From DAIQNV01 sp038748775 (GTDB taxonomy: Bacteria > Planctomycetota > Phycisphaerae > Phycisphaerales > UBA1924), in NCBI GenBank assembly GCA_038748775.1, contig JBCDIT010000005.1:255100-319099 (forward strand): a stretch of 64,000 bases of DNA, in the 5' to 3' direction. How positions within the stretch are numbered: the first letter of the stretch is position 1; the number at the start of each line of letters is the position of its first letter. The translations under genes were made by a program, and so were the position numbers. The notes below the pieces were generated by a model, which worked only from the letters and a program-made list of their open reading frames with translations, was not told where the DNA came from and did no database searches. Shown here in pieces: positions 18,534 through 27,228 of the stretch.

Positions 18534-19373
18534 CTACCCCGTGTGTCGCCAGTCATCGGGCCTCGGGCCTTCCTCGAAGTCGGGTTCGGGATCTGGCTCG
18601 CCCGGGCGGGTCATCAGGAGGGCCGCGTGGGGGTCGCTCGGGCCGGCGGCGTTCTCAAAGGGCACCCCGCACACGTCGGTGACCAGGTCCTGGGTGGTGT
18701 CGTTCGGGCTTGGGGCGTCGAGTTCGACCAGAAGAGACCCGCTCGGGGCAACGACCCGCCAGAGTTCGGCGAGCCGTTGCTGATCTGCGTCGCGTTCGGC
18801 GGCCACCCCCCGAATTACCGGGCGGGGTGCGACAACGGCGTGGAACGCGCCGGCGACCTCACCAGAAAGCGTCTCGATTCCGCCGAGCTCGAACGCAGCA
18901 AACGGCGCCGGGTAGCGTCTGCGGGCGTACTCGACCGCTTGCTCGTCTTGCCCGAGGGCGACGACCGCTCCGGATGGGCCGACCCAGTCGGCAAGGAGGT
19001 CCGCTCCGGCTCCGGTTCCGCATGAGGCGTCCAGGACTCTCATCCCCGGGCGCACGCGGCCGCGGAGCAGGCGGTGGGTTGGACGCAGCGCGGTCGGGTC
19101 GAGATCGGGGAAAACGCGTCGCTCGCTTGGGTGGATGAGCATCGCCTCGCCCGATGGAAACCTGACTTCCCATGTCGGCTGGAGGGCGTCGTTCTCGGAG
19201 GGGCGGCGCGGCGAACGCTCGGTGTAGCGGACGCCCTCGACAACGATGCGGCGCCGAACACCCACAACGCGGGCCAGCTTGGCGAGCAGGCCTCGGCGTG
19301 TCGGGCGTGCGACGGCGACGGACGGGGACCCTGGTTCGCGCTTGCGACGAGCGCGACGGAGGCGTGCGCTCAA
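18534..19373 (-). CDS. SAM-dependent methyltransferase-like protein
   Basis: This 279-residue protein has a basic N-terminus (about residues 1-40). A class I Rossmann methyltransferase region follows: GMRVLDASCGTGAGADLLADWVGPSGAVVALGQD carries the SAM-binding glycine loop, and LWRVVAPSGSLLVELDAP is the late beta-strand pattern. The substrate cannot be assigned. The start overlaps the stop of the metallo-hydrolase gene upstream (4 bases), so the two are translationally coupled. Confidence 0.8.
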   Translation of the reverse strand: MSARLRRARRKREPGSPSVAVARPTRRGLLAKLARVVGVRRRIVVEGVRYTERSPRRPSENDALQPTWEVRFPSGEAMLIHPSERRVFPDLDPTALRPTHRLLRGRVRPGMRVLDASCGTGAGADLLADWVGPSGAVVALGQDEQAVEYARRRYPAPFAAFELGGIETLSGEVAGAFHAVVAPRPVIRGVAAERDADQQRLAELWRVVAPSGSLLVELDAPSPNDTTQDLVTDVCGVPFENAAGPSDPHAALLMTRPGEPDPEPDFEEGPRPDDWRHTG

Positions 19374-20305
19374 GGGCGAGCCTCCTCGGGCGTCGGGTCG
19401 AAAAGCGTCGCTTGCCAGGCGCCTTTCGACGTGCTCCGCCTGGGCTCAGCTCCTGCGAACGCCCAGACCCAGTCCGTCGGCTCGTCCTGCGACGAGACGG
19501 TGAGTTCGTAGGGTTCCGAGGTGTGGCCTTCGGCGGCTCGCTCTGGGAGGTTGCACTCTTGGCTGAGGTGAAGCAAGACCACCCGCCTGCGAGGAGCAAT
19601 CGCGCGGACGGCTTCGGCGCACTCTTCGTTGCTCAGATGCCCGGCCCCACCCATGATCCTGTGCTTCAGGAACGCGGGTCTTCCTGAGGATGCCTGCATG
19701 CGGGGGCAGTAGTTTGACTCGATCGCCAGCAAGTCGACGCCCTTGAGGTGCTCGACAAATCCATGCTCGATGCGTCCCAGGTCGGTCGCGAATCCGAGAT
19801 CGCCGGAGCCCTGTGATGACTCGAATCGCCAGCGGAAAGTCGCGACCCCCTCGGCGTCGTGGGCCATGAGGTGGCTTATGACGGTGGCTCGGGGCCCGAG
19901 CGCGATCGATTCACCGTCGTCGAAGGGCTCGTTCCGGCTCAGCAGCAAATTGAACCGCTGAGCCCGCCCGACGTGCCTCCGGTGCAACCGTAGTGTTGCG
20001 CGACAGTCACGCGCGCCGGACCAGCCGGTGTGGAAGTGATCCCGATCGAGGTGAGTAACGACGATGTCGTCGACGTCCGAGAGCCGGACACCGGACTCTG
20101 CGAGCAGTTTCCGCGTGCGTGCGGGGCTGAGGCCGGCGTCGACCAAGATCGTTCGGCCTGGTTTTCCCGGGCCTTCATCGGGCACGACGAGCAGCGAGCA
20201 GTTGCCCCTTGAGCCGCTGGCGAGGACACGCAGGCCGGCGACCGCGCCCGGAGGAGGGGTCGGGACCTGAGGCCGGCGGAGCTTTGGGAGGTCACGCCAC
20301 GCCAC
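19370..20305 (-). CDS. Metallo-beta-lactamase-fold hydrolase (YycJ/WalJ-like)
   Basis: This 311-residue protein opens with VLASGSRGNCSLLVV and TILVDAGLSPARTRKLL, typical of the YycJ/WalJ group of metallo-hydrolases. The metal motif reads THLDRDHFHTG, so the usual second His of HxHxDH is Asp. This variant occurs in some subgroups of the fold and may change metal binding. Later His residues (ISHLMAHD, LLHLSQECN) could complete the site. Members act on nucleic acids or cell-wall-linked processes, but the exact role is not known here. It lies 3 bases from lpxA, downstream of it. Confidence 0.85.
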   Translation of the reverse strand: MAWRDLPKLRRPQVPTPPPGAVAGLRVLASGSRGNCSLLVVPDEGPGKPGRTILVDAGLSPARTRKLLAESGVRLSDVDDIVVTHLDRDHFHTGWSGARDCRATLRLHRRHVGRAQRFNLLLSRNEPFDDGESIALGPRATVISHLMAHDAEGVATFRWRFESSQGSGDLGFATDLGRIEHGFVEHLKGVDLLAIESNYCPRMQASSGRPAFLKHRIMGGAGHLSNEECAEAVRAIAPRRRVVLLHLSQECNLPERAAEGHTSEPYELTVSSQDEPTDWVWAFAGAEPRRSTSKGAWQATLFDPTPEEARP

Positions 20306-20308
20306 GTG

Positions 20309-21205
20309 CTAGTCCTCGGAGTCGGCTGTCTCGACGCGGCCCTCAGACCAGGCGCCGAGGTGCTTGTTGAGCCAGCCGATGTGATGCGAGCGGAGGCTGC
20401 CATCGCCGGCCGCGAGCGGCGACTTCCCGGTGCGCACGAACTCGGCGATCTCGCCGACGATCGGGCTGTTCTCTGCGAGTTCATCCAGGATCGCCTGGGT
20501 CTCCGGTCTTGACACGCCGGACTTGAACGCCCGGCGATAGGCCTCGCGGGCCACGGTGATGTCCTCGCGGGGGATGCCCGACCGACGCATCCCAACCAGG
20601 TTGAGCCCGGCCATCGTGTTGACGTCGACAATGAGGCCGAAGGGAGGAACGTCGGTCGACGTGGCCGATCCGCCCTGCATGATCACCCCGCGCCCGAGGC
20701 GGATCCGTTGGTGGACCGAGCAATTTCCGCTGATGAAACACCCGCGGCCGACGTGCGCGTGCCCGCCGATGACCGCGGAGTTGGCCATAACGACACCGTC
20801 GTCGATGACGCAATCGTGGCCGACGTGGGAACAGGCCATGAAATAGCAGTCGTTTCCGATCGTCGTGGGGGAGGCGGGGTCGTTGCCGGCGGCGGCGTCG
20901 ACGTACATCGACGCGTTGATCGTGACGGACTCTCGGAAGGTCGAGTTCTCGCCGATAACGACGCCCGGACCCGGGGCGTCGTGGTCGATGGCCGTGTGCT
21001 GGGCCGGGAGGCCGGCGGACGCGAACGGATAGAAGACCGAGCCGGCGCCGACGGTCACCGGGCCCCGGAGATGGACCTGGGCGACGAGCTTTGCCCCGGG
21101 CCCGAGCGTCACAGGACCTTCCAACACACAGAGCGGGCCGATCTCGGCGTCGTCCGCGAGTTCACACGCCGGGTCGACGATGGCAGAAGGGTGAATCTTT
21201 GGCAT
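20309..21205 (-). CDS. lpxA: Acyl-[ACP]--UDP-N-acetylglucosamine O-acyltransferase LpxA
   Basis: This 298-residue protein catalyses the first step of lipid A synthesis. It begins MPKIHPSAIVDPACELADDAEIGP and shows many left-handed beta-helix hexapeptide repeats. The catalytic-region motif SHVGHDCVIDDGVVMANSAVIGG matches the family (catalytic His in HxxHDC), followed by SVHQRIRLGRGVIMQGGS and DVPPFGLIVDVN. The C-terminal helical domain is present. The gene supports a diderm envelope. A dispersed repeat lies 11 bases upstream of the start and probably covers its promoter region. Confidence 0.93.
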   Translation of the reverse strand: MPKIHPSAIVDPACELADDAEIGPLCVLEGPVTLGPGAKLVAQVHLRGPVTVGAGSVFYPFASAGLPAQHTAIDHDAPGPGVVIGENSTFRESVTINASMYVDAAAGNDPASPTTIGNDCYFMACSHVGHDCVIDDGVVMANSAVIGGHAHVGRGCFISGNCSVHQRIRLGRGVIMQGGSATSTDVPPFGLIVDVNTMAGLNLVGMRRSGIPREDITVAREAYRRAFKSGVSRPETQAILDELAENSPIVGEIAEFVRTGKSPLAAGDGSLRSHHIGWLNKHLGAWSEGRVETADSED

Positions 21206-21216
21206 CTGCAGTGAGT

Positions 21217-21354
21217 CTAGAGCAGGTTTGATCGCTCCGTAGCGGCCTCCGGTCGCACACTCGCTTGCGGAATCCGCGCCGGAGTCAATCCGGCGGGCTT
21301 CCGGTCGAGAAAGCTGAATTCGTCGCGCTACACGTTCAGCGAAGAAGCGTTAGC
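21217..21354 (+). repeat. Dispersed MITE-like repeat, copy A
   Basis: This segment of about 138 bp matches the reverse complement of 51592-51727 at all but roughly 15 positions (counted by eye). It begins CTAGAGCAGG and keeps an internal hairpin, CGCCGGA-gtcaa-TCCGGCG. It sits between divergent lpxA and lipB, 11 bases from the lpxA start. The right terminus is less well preserved than in copy B. It encodes no protein. Confidence 0.85.
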
Positions 21355-21451
21355 TCGGGTGGGAGCGGTCTCGATCACGCCGAAGGCCGGCTGTTTCGCA
21401 ACGGTCGAGGCCCGGTCCTAACGTGTGTTCGTGGGAAACGGGCGCTCGGCG

Positions 21452-22156
21452 ATGGATATTGAAACCGTTGATCTTGGTCGAATGTCCTACGACCGGGCGT
21501 ACGAGGTACAGCTTGAGCAGCACGGCCGCGTGCTCCGGGCTCGCGAGGCGGGGGACCGCTTGGCTGGCGTCTTGCTCTCTGTCGAGCATGACCCGGTGAT
21601 TACGGTCTCGAAGCGACCCGGGGCCGCTGATCACGTTTTGGCAAGCGAAGAGCTCTTGGCGAGGCAAGGGGTGTCGCTCGCGAAGACTGATCGCGGCGGC
21701 GACGTCACCTACCACGGACCCGGGCAACTCGTCGTCTATCCGGTGTTCGACCTCCAGCGGATGCGTGTTCGGCTGCACGATCATCTCAGGCTGCTTGAGC
21801 AGGCCGTGATCGATTCAATCGCCTCGTACGGCGTTGAGGGCGTCCGTGACGCTGACGCGACCGGTGTGTGGGTCGAGCGGCCTGGGAGCCACTCGGCCAA
21901 GTTGTGCGCCATCGGCGTCCGGGTCCGCAAATGGATCAGCATGCACGGCCTTGCGCTGAACGTCTCGCCCGATCTCGGGCACTTCGGGCTCATCGTGCCC
22001 TGCGGCTTGCATGGGAGACCGGTCACGAGCCTGGCGGAACTGACAAAGAAAACGCCGGCGTTCGCCGGCGTTCGTGATCGGGTTGTCGCTTCGGTCCGAG
22101 CGGTGTACGAAGCCCCCGCCTCGGCTGCGAGCGAGGCGGTGAGCCGCTCGGGCTGA
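21452..22156 (+). CDS. lipB: Octanoyl-[ACP]:protein N-octanoyltransferase LipB
   Basis: This protein of about 234 residues transfers octanoate from ACP to lipoyl domains, the first step of lipoate synthesis. Motifs fit LipB: DLGRMSYDRAYEVQ, LLSVEHDPVITVSKR, RGGDVTYHGPGQLVVYPV, the catalytic Lys in SAKLCAIGVRVRKW and the catalytic Cys in LIVPCGLHGRPVTSL. The start ATG at 21452 was chosen because the family begins close to this point; a GTG at 21425 would add nine residues. Its product would modify the E2 subunit encoded at 37130-38467. Confidence 0.95.
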   Translation: MDIETVDLGRMSYDRAYEVQLEQHGRVLRAREAGDRLAGVLLSVEHDPVITVSKRPGAADHVLASEELLARQGVSLAKTDRGGDVTYHGPGQLVVYPVFDLQRMRVRLHDHLRLLEQAVIDSIASYGVEGVRDADATGVWVERPGSHSAKLCAIGVRVRKWISMHGLALNVSPDLGHFGLIVPCGLHGRPVTSLAELTKKTPAFAGVRDRVVASVRAVYEAPASAASEAVSRSG

Positions 22157-22173
22157 ACCGCCCGGACGAAACG

Positions 22174-22839
22174 TCAGGGCTGGTCGGTCATCGGAGACGC
22201 CGGTTCGGCGCTTGCATCGTCGGCGGCTTCGCTCGAGTCGGGGAGCCCGAGTTCGGCACGGACCATGGGGGTGACATCGTCGGCGATGGCCCCGAAGAGC
22301 AGCGGGCGGGCAAGGATCTCTTGCGTGACGGCCGTCAGGTTCTCGGCCGCCTGGATTGCTCCGTCGCGGTTGCTCGCGAAGACAAGCTCGTAGCCCTCAT
22401 TGGCCGCGACTCTGTCGGCCGCCGCGTGCACGTTCTCGTAGGCGAGGGCCGCCTGCCTCGCGCTGAGCTGTTGGAACTCGCCCTGGGCACGCTGGCCGAT
22501 CTGCTGGAGCGTCTGCGCCGCGATCTGATACTGCTGACGCAGCGCCCCCGACTGCGGGCTCGTCGGCCCGGCGAGTTGAATCTCCTGTTGGAGCCGCTGG
22601 ATCTCCGCTTCGGCCTGCTCGACTTCGGCGGTAAAGCCCTGGGCGAGCGACTCGCGTTCGGTGAGGAACGAAGGCTGCTGCATGCTCTCCTGCATCAGCT
22701 CCAGGACGTTCACGGTCGCGACGCGGCTCGATGAGACGCTCGATGCGATGGCCGGTCGGTCGATCGCGAGCGATCCCAGGCCGGCCGCGAGAGCGATAAG
22801 AGCGGCGAGATAGACGAAGATGCGTTCGGCGCGTCCCAT
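22174..22839 (-). CDS. OmpH/Skp-family periplasmic chaperone-like protein
   Basis: This 221-residue protein has an N-terminal hydrophobic segment (IFVYLAALIALAAGLGSLAI) that is a signal peptide or anchor. SSRVATVNVLELMQES is the typical start of the OmpH/Skp core. A long Gln/Glu-rich coiled coil (about 65-160) fits the tentacle helices of Skp. The end is acidic and variable. Skp-type proteins escort unfolded outer-membrane proteins. ATG at 22839 has GAGGGA six bases upstream. It converges on lipB and is divergent from rsmH. Confidence 0.83.
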   Translation of the reverse strand: MGRAERIFVYLAALIALAAGLGSLAIDRPAIASSVSSSRVATVNVLELMQESMQQPSFLTERESLAQGFTAEVEQAEAEIQRLQQEIQLAGPTSPQSGALRQQYQIAAQTLQQIGQRAQGEFQQLSARQAALAYENVHAAADRVAANEGYELVFASNRDGAIQAAENLTAVTQEILARPLLFGAIADDVTPMVRAELGLPDSSEAADDASAEPASPMTDQP

Positions 22840-22981
22840 GGGTAATCCCTCGCTTGGGTGGTTTCGGGTGCCGCAGATGATATCGAGCGCCGGGGGTGAG
22901 ATCGCCAGGCCGAAGCCCTCGATTTGTATGGATTTTGTATCGATGGCGGATCTTGAGAGCTCGCATTGCTAGGGTCGCGCT

Positions 22982-23941
22982 ATGCCCAGCGGTCACGCCC
23001 CGGTTCTCATGGATGAAGTCGTTGGGTTGCTCGCGCCGGAGCCGGGCGGTGTCTATGTCGATGGAACCGCTGGGCTCGGGGGGCACGCTTCGGCGATTGC
23101 CGTGCTGCTGGGCCCGTCGGGCCGCGTCGTGCTCAATGACCTCGACCCGGGAAACCTATCGCTGGCTTCAGACGCGGTTCGTTCGGTCGAAGGCGGTCCG
23201 GCAACCGTGGACTCGGTCTACGGCGCGTTTGATGATCTCCCGGCACGGCTCTCAGAGATGGGCGTTCAAGCGGACAGCGTGCTGCTCGATCTCGGGTTTG
23301 CGTCGGTGCAGGTCGACGACCCCGAGCGAGGTCTCAGCTTCAAGAACGACGGCCCGCTCGACATGCGTCTCGACCCCGACGGCCCCGTCAAAGCGGCAGA
23401 CCTCGTGGGCCAACTCGACGAGCGTGACCTCGCCGACGTGATCTATCGATTCGGCGAAGAGCGGGCCTCAAGGAGGATCTCGCGGAAGATTGTCGAGGCT
23501 CGCGCCGCCGAACCGATTCTCACTACGGGCCGGCTCGCGGAGCTGGTGCGGTCCGCGCTTCCCAGGTCGGGTTCGCGGCCCGGGTCCCGAAGGGGCCCTC
23601 GGATCGACCCTGCGACGCGGACGTTTCAAGCGCTCCGCATCGCGGTGAACGACGAGATCGGGCGTTTGGAACGCCTGCTCGCGTCGATCGAGGTCGAATC
23701 TCGGGCGGTCGCGTCGGGCGGTGGGTCGTGGCTTGCTCCGGGGTGCCGGATCGCGATCATCTCGTTTCACAGTCTCGAAGACCGCCCGGTGAAACAGGCG
23801 TTCCGAGGACTGGTCGACAATGGGCTGGCGGAGGCGCTCACGCGCAAGCCGCTGGTTGCAAGCGACGCGGAGCGAGACGACAATCCGCGTGCTCGGTCCG
23901 CGAAGCTCCGGGGCGTCATGCTCCTGGGCACCGAGGATTGA
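22982..23941 (+). CDS. rsmH: 16S rRNA (cytosine-1402-N4)-methyltransferase RsmH
   Basis: This 319-residue protein methylates C1402 of 16S rRNA. It begins with GHAPVLMDEVVGLL and VYVDGTAGLGGHASAI (SAM loop). Later come DSVLLDLGFASVQVDDPERGLSF, GPLDMRLDPDGP, ATRTFQALRIAVNDEI and RIAIISFHSLEDRPVK, all family signatures. rsmH (mraW) is usually the first or second gene of the dcw cell-wall cluster; here it leads a short remnant with a LysM protein, an FtsL-like protein and ftsI. Confidence 0.97.
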   Translation: MPSGHAPVLMDEVVGLLAPEPGGVYVDGTAGLGGHASAIAVLLGPSGRVVLNDLDPGNLSLASDAVRSVEGGPATVDSVYGAFDDLPARLSEMGVQADSVLLDLGFASVQVDDPERGLSFKNDGPLDMRLDPDGPVKAADLVGQLDERDLADVIYRFGEERASRRISRKIVEARAAEPILTTGRLAELVRSALPRSGSRPGSRRGPRIDPATRTFQALRIAVNDEIGRLERLLASIEVESRAVASGGGSWLAPGCRIAIISFHSLEDRPVKQAFRGLVDNGLAEALTRKPLVASDAERDDNPRARSAKLRGVMLLGTED

Positions 23942-24042
23942 ACGCTCGCCGCGGCTATGGATGGCCGACGGGGGGCAGGCAAGAAGGGACGCTCGCTTGC
24001 GGTTCGCCGTGACGGGCCCAGCGGTCGGCAAGGACGCTCGCC

Positions 24043-24957
24043 GTGACGCATCAGCTCAAAGTCGCGCTGGTTTTGGGGTTCAGCCTTTGCATGCTCATCG
24101 GAGTGGTGGTCGCCGATCACTTCTCGGAGGCAAGGCACGCAGAGCTCGAGCCCGGGGACCAGCCGAGCCATCAACCGCAATTCACGCCGACTGCGTCGGG
24201 GCAGCCGGCGTGGGCCGGCGGTGTTCGCACGGAGCCAATAGCGCCGCGCCGGTCGGTCGCCGCCGAGACGATCCAGCCGGCGGCCCCGCTTGCCCCGCTT
24301 CCCGAACCGATCGTGATCGCGAACGGACCGTCGGCTTCGGGCAGCGAATCTGGGAGTGGCCAGGTCCGTTCGGGCTTGCTGTCGGAGGTCCTGAGTCGTT
24401 CGAGCGGGGTGCGGCCTCTCCTTGAGCGCGAAACCACGTCCCCAGGAACATCAGCGGCTCAAACCGGTGGTTCGAAAGCTCGGTCGTCCGCGGATCTCGC
24501 CGACACCACGAGCCGAAGCGTTGCACAAAGCGCCACGCTTTCTGCACGCTACGTGACATATCGGGTTCAATCGGGTGACACGCTTTATGGCCTCGCTGTG
24601 CGGGTTTTCCGCAACGGGAACCGCTGGCGTGAGCTGCGTGATCTGAACAAGGGCAAGATCGGTCCAGACGGAGCCCTTGTCATCGGGATGGAGCTCAAGC
24701 TGCCCGCTTCGGCGGCAACGTCGCGGCCCGGGACACAGGCGGCGCCGCGCAAGTCAATGCCGGCGCCGCGCGAGCCCTTGAAGCGTTCGCGTGATCGCAA
24801 ATACTACATCGTCAAACGGGGTGACACGCTCGGGCTTATCGCCCAGCGTGAACTGGGAACGGTGCGTCGTCAGGGTGATCTTCTCAACGCGAACGCGTCG
24901 CGCATCCGGAACGCTGATGAGATCTACGTGGGCATGAAGCTCGAACTCCCGGGCTGA
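24043..24957 (+). CDS. Membrane-anchored protein with two LysM domains
   Basis: This 304-residue protein has a single N-terminal hydrophobic segment (about residues 5-24), then a long Pro/Ser-rich linker. Two LysM domains follow, at about 171-221 (YRVQSGDTLYGLAVRVF) and 253-303 (YIVKRGDTLGLIAQREL). LysM modules bind peptidoglycan or similar glycans, so the protein likely tethers the inner membrane to the wall. The start is GTG at 24043. It lies between rsmH and the FtsL-like gene, which points to a role in wall synthesis or division. Confidence 0.88.
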   Translation: MTHQLKVALVLGFSLCMLIGVVVADHFSEARHAELEPGDQPSHQPQFTPTASGQPAWAGGVRTEPIAPRRSVAAETIQPAAPLAPLPEPIVIANGPSASGSESGSGQVRSGLLSEVLSRSSGVRPLLERETTSPGTSAAQTGGSKARSSADLADTTSRSVAQSATLSARYVTYRVQSGDTLYGLAVRVFRNGNRWRELRDLNKGKIGPDGALVIGMELKLPASAATSRPGTQAAPRKSMPAPREPLKRSRDRKYYIVKRGDTLGLIAQRELGTVRRQGDLLNANASRIRNADEIYVGMKLELPG

Positions 24958-24968
24958 AAGGGGTCATC

Positions 24969-25280
24969 GTGCTCGCTCGCTCGGTCTTCGCGATCCTGGT
25001 CATCGGCCTCACCGCCGGCGTGGTGCTGTCGACTCGGCAGGCTCGTTTGCAAGCAGCGCACGAGTTGACTCAGGCGCGGCTCCGTGCCGCTTTGCTCGAT
25101 GAGAGGCTTGCGGAGAAAAGAGCGGTCATCGCTGAGGTGACCACGCCGCAGAGGCTCGTTCCGTCCGAAGCCATCGCCGCGTCACCTTCGTCAACTGTCG
25201 AAGGCGAACGCGATCACGATGAGTCATCCGAGGCCCGGCTCATCGCACGCGAGCTGGCGGCTGGAAGCAGCAATGACTGA
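24969..25280 (+). CDS. FtsL-like small bitopic protein
   Basis: This 103-residue protein has an N-terminal transmembrane helix (SVFAILVIGLTAGVVLS) followed by a charged coiled-coil-like helix (about 20-55, ARLQAAHELTQARLRAALLDERLAEKRAVIAE). Topology, size and position directly before ftsI match FtsL, which scaffolds the division septum synthase. FtsL is poorly conserved, so the assignment rests on context. The start is GTG at 24969, 11 bases after the LysM stop. The end overlaps the ftsI start by 8 bases. Confidence 0.7.
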   Translation: MLARSVFAILVIGLTAGVVLSTRQARLQAAHELTQARLRAALLDERLAEKRAVIAEVTTPQRLVPSEAIAASPSSTVEGERDHDESSEARLIARELAAGSSND

Positions 25281-27228
25281 CCAGGCTTCAACCGAGGCCG
25301 GCTCGTCGGCGTCGCGTTTCGACGCCTCCGCTCGAGTTCTGCTGTACGCATTCTGCGGAGTTTTGGCGATAACGTTGATCCGCGTCGGGCAGCTTCAAAT
25401 CGCGCCCGGTCAAGATCTGCAGCCGTTCGTCGATGCGCGTACCGGCGTGTACGTCGAGCCTGGGCGACGCGGCGATGTTGTCGATCGTCGGGGGCGTGTG
25501 CTCGCGACGAGCCGCGTGTTGTATCAGCCGGTGCTCGATCCAGAAACTTCCAAGTCAAGGCCCGACGTCGTGATCGAGCGCCTCGCGAACGCGTTGGGCG
25601 AGCGTTTGGGCGAAGAACCGGAATCGATCGGCGAGCGGTTGATGGCCGCGGCTGCACGAAACGACGCGGTGCGTGCGGGCGAGATCGAGGGCGCGAAAGT
25701 CAGGCGCTACATGCCCATCGGCGTGCCTCTTGAGCGGGCCGACGCGGTCGAATTGCTCCGGGCGAAGGTTCCTGGGCTATCGCTGGAGCGCCGCCAAGAC
25801 CGGATGACGCCTGGGGGTGACCTCGTCGCGGCGATTGTTGGCAAAGTCGGTTTCGGGCACGTGGGGTTGCTGGGTGCGGAGCTCGAGTACAACGAAGAGC
25901 TCGTCGGCGATTCGGGGCGCATGATGTACGTCCGAGATGCGAGGGGACGAGCGCTCTGGATGGAAACCGGTTCGATCGCGCCGCCTTCGCGGGGCGACGA
26001 CATCCGGTTGAGTATCGACCTTGAACTCCAACGCATCGCGGTTGATGAGCTCACCAAGGGCGTGGAAGCCGCCGACGCCGCCGGCGGGCGGATCGTGGCC
26101 CTCGACCCGGGAACGGGCGAAGTGCTGGCGATCGCCGACGTGTATCGCGACGTGCCAGGGCTCGTCGAGTACCCCTGGGTCGATCCGGAGAACCCCGAAG
26201 CACCGAGGCCCGAGTACCCCTCTGGCACGAGGTATCGCGTATTGCCCCCGGACCCGGTTCGGGCCAGCGGGGGTGAAGCCGCGATGGCCCGGCTTCGGTG
26301 CGTCACCGACGTCTACGAGCCTGGGAGTGTCTTCAAGAGCGCGGTCTGGGCGGCGGCCCTTGAGATGGACATGCTCCCATCCGACGAGATCATCAAGACG
26401 TCGGCGGGGTTCCCGCTGCACGGCCGCGTGCTCCGCGACGTGACCCGCCAGCGCGAATTGAGCTGGGAGGACGTGCTGGCGAAGAGCTCGAACATCGGGA
26501 TGGCGATGATCTCGGAGAAGCTGACCGATCCTCAGCTCTACTCGATCGTTCGGCGGTTCGGGTTTGGCAGCACGACGGGGGTGGGGCTCGCGGGCGAGAC
26601 TGCTGGGCTCGTGCCTCAGGTGAAGAACTGGAGCAAGCTCACCCCGAGCTCGATGGCGATGGGGCACGAGGTGGCGGTGACGGCGATGCAAGCGGCGCGG
26701 ATGATGTGCGTCTTCGCGCGATCGGGTACCCAGGCGGGAACGCTGCCCAGGCTCCGACTCACGGCCGTCGGTGAGAGTGAGCGGGTTTCGCTGGTCAGCG
26801 ATCGCGTGCTCTCGCCCGAGACCGCGTTGCAGACCAGACGCGTGCTCACGCGTGTGGGTGACGCGGTGGACACCAAGATCGCGACGCGTCAGCCGAACTC
26901 GCCGGCGCCTCGATATACGCTCTGGGGCAAGAGCGGGACGGCGGAGATCCCCAAAACGCCCCCGAAGGGCCTCGCGCGACCCAAGGGCGATGGGTACTTT
27001 GAGGACCAGTACGTGAGCGGATTTGCCGGTGGGGCACCGCTCGACGAGCCGCGGATCGTGGTGATCGTGACGATCGATGACGTGGGGCCGGCACAGATCA
27101 AGAAGCGTTGGCACTACGGCAGCGATGTTGCCGGCCCGGTCGTGCGACGGTTTGTGGAAGAGGCTTTGCGGTATTTGGGTGTGGAGCCGGATCGGCAGAG
27201 GCCGGAGTTGCTTGCTACGGCTGATTGA
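25273..27228 (+). CDS. ftsI: Penicillin-binding protein FtsI (peptidoglycan D,D-transpeptidase)
   Basis: This 651-residue class B penicillin-binding protein crosslinks peptidoglycan, normally at the division septum. One transmembrane helix lies near 19-39. The dimerisation domain begins ARTGVYVEPGRRGDVVDRRGRVLA. The transpeptidase motifs are S352-V-F-K355 (SxxK), S405-S406-N407 (SxN) and K553-S-G-T556 (KTG-like). ATG at 25273 overlaps the FtsL-like stop, which decides the start. Its convergent neighbour overlaps its last 14 bases. The presence of ftsI agrees with a peptidoglycan-containing planctomycete. Confidence 0.95.
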   Translation: MTDQASTEAGSSASRFDASARVLLYAFCGVLAITLIRVGQLQIAPGQDLQPFVDARTGVYVEPGRRGDVVDRRGRVLATSRVLYQPVLDPETSKSRPDVVIERLANALGERLGEEPESIGERLMAAAARNDAVRAGEIEGAKVRRYMPIGVPLERADAVELLRAKVPGLSLERRQDRMTPGGDLVAAIVGKVGFGHVGLLGAELEYNEELVGDSGRMMYVRDARGRALWMETGSIAPPSRGDDIRLSIDLELQRIAVDELTKGVEAADAAGGRIVALDPGTGEVLAIADVYRDVPGLVEYPWVDPENPEAPRPEYPSGTRYRVLPPDPVRASGGEAAMARLRCVTDVYEPGSVFKSAVWAAALEMDMLPSDEIIKTSAGFPLHGRVLRDVTRQRELSWEDVLAKSSNIGMAMISEKLTDPQLYSIVRRFGFGSTTGVGLAGETAGLVPQVKNWSKLTPSSMAMGHEVAVTAMQAARMMCVFARSGTQAGTLPRLRLTAVGESERVSLVSDRVLSPETALQTRRVLTRVGDAVDTKIATRQPNSPAPRYTLWGKSGTAEIPKTPPKGLARPKGDGYFEDQYVSGFAGGAPLDEPRIVVIVTIDDVGPAQIKKRWHYGSDVAGPVVRRFVEEALRYLGVEPDRQRPELLATAD

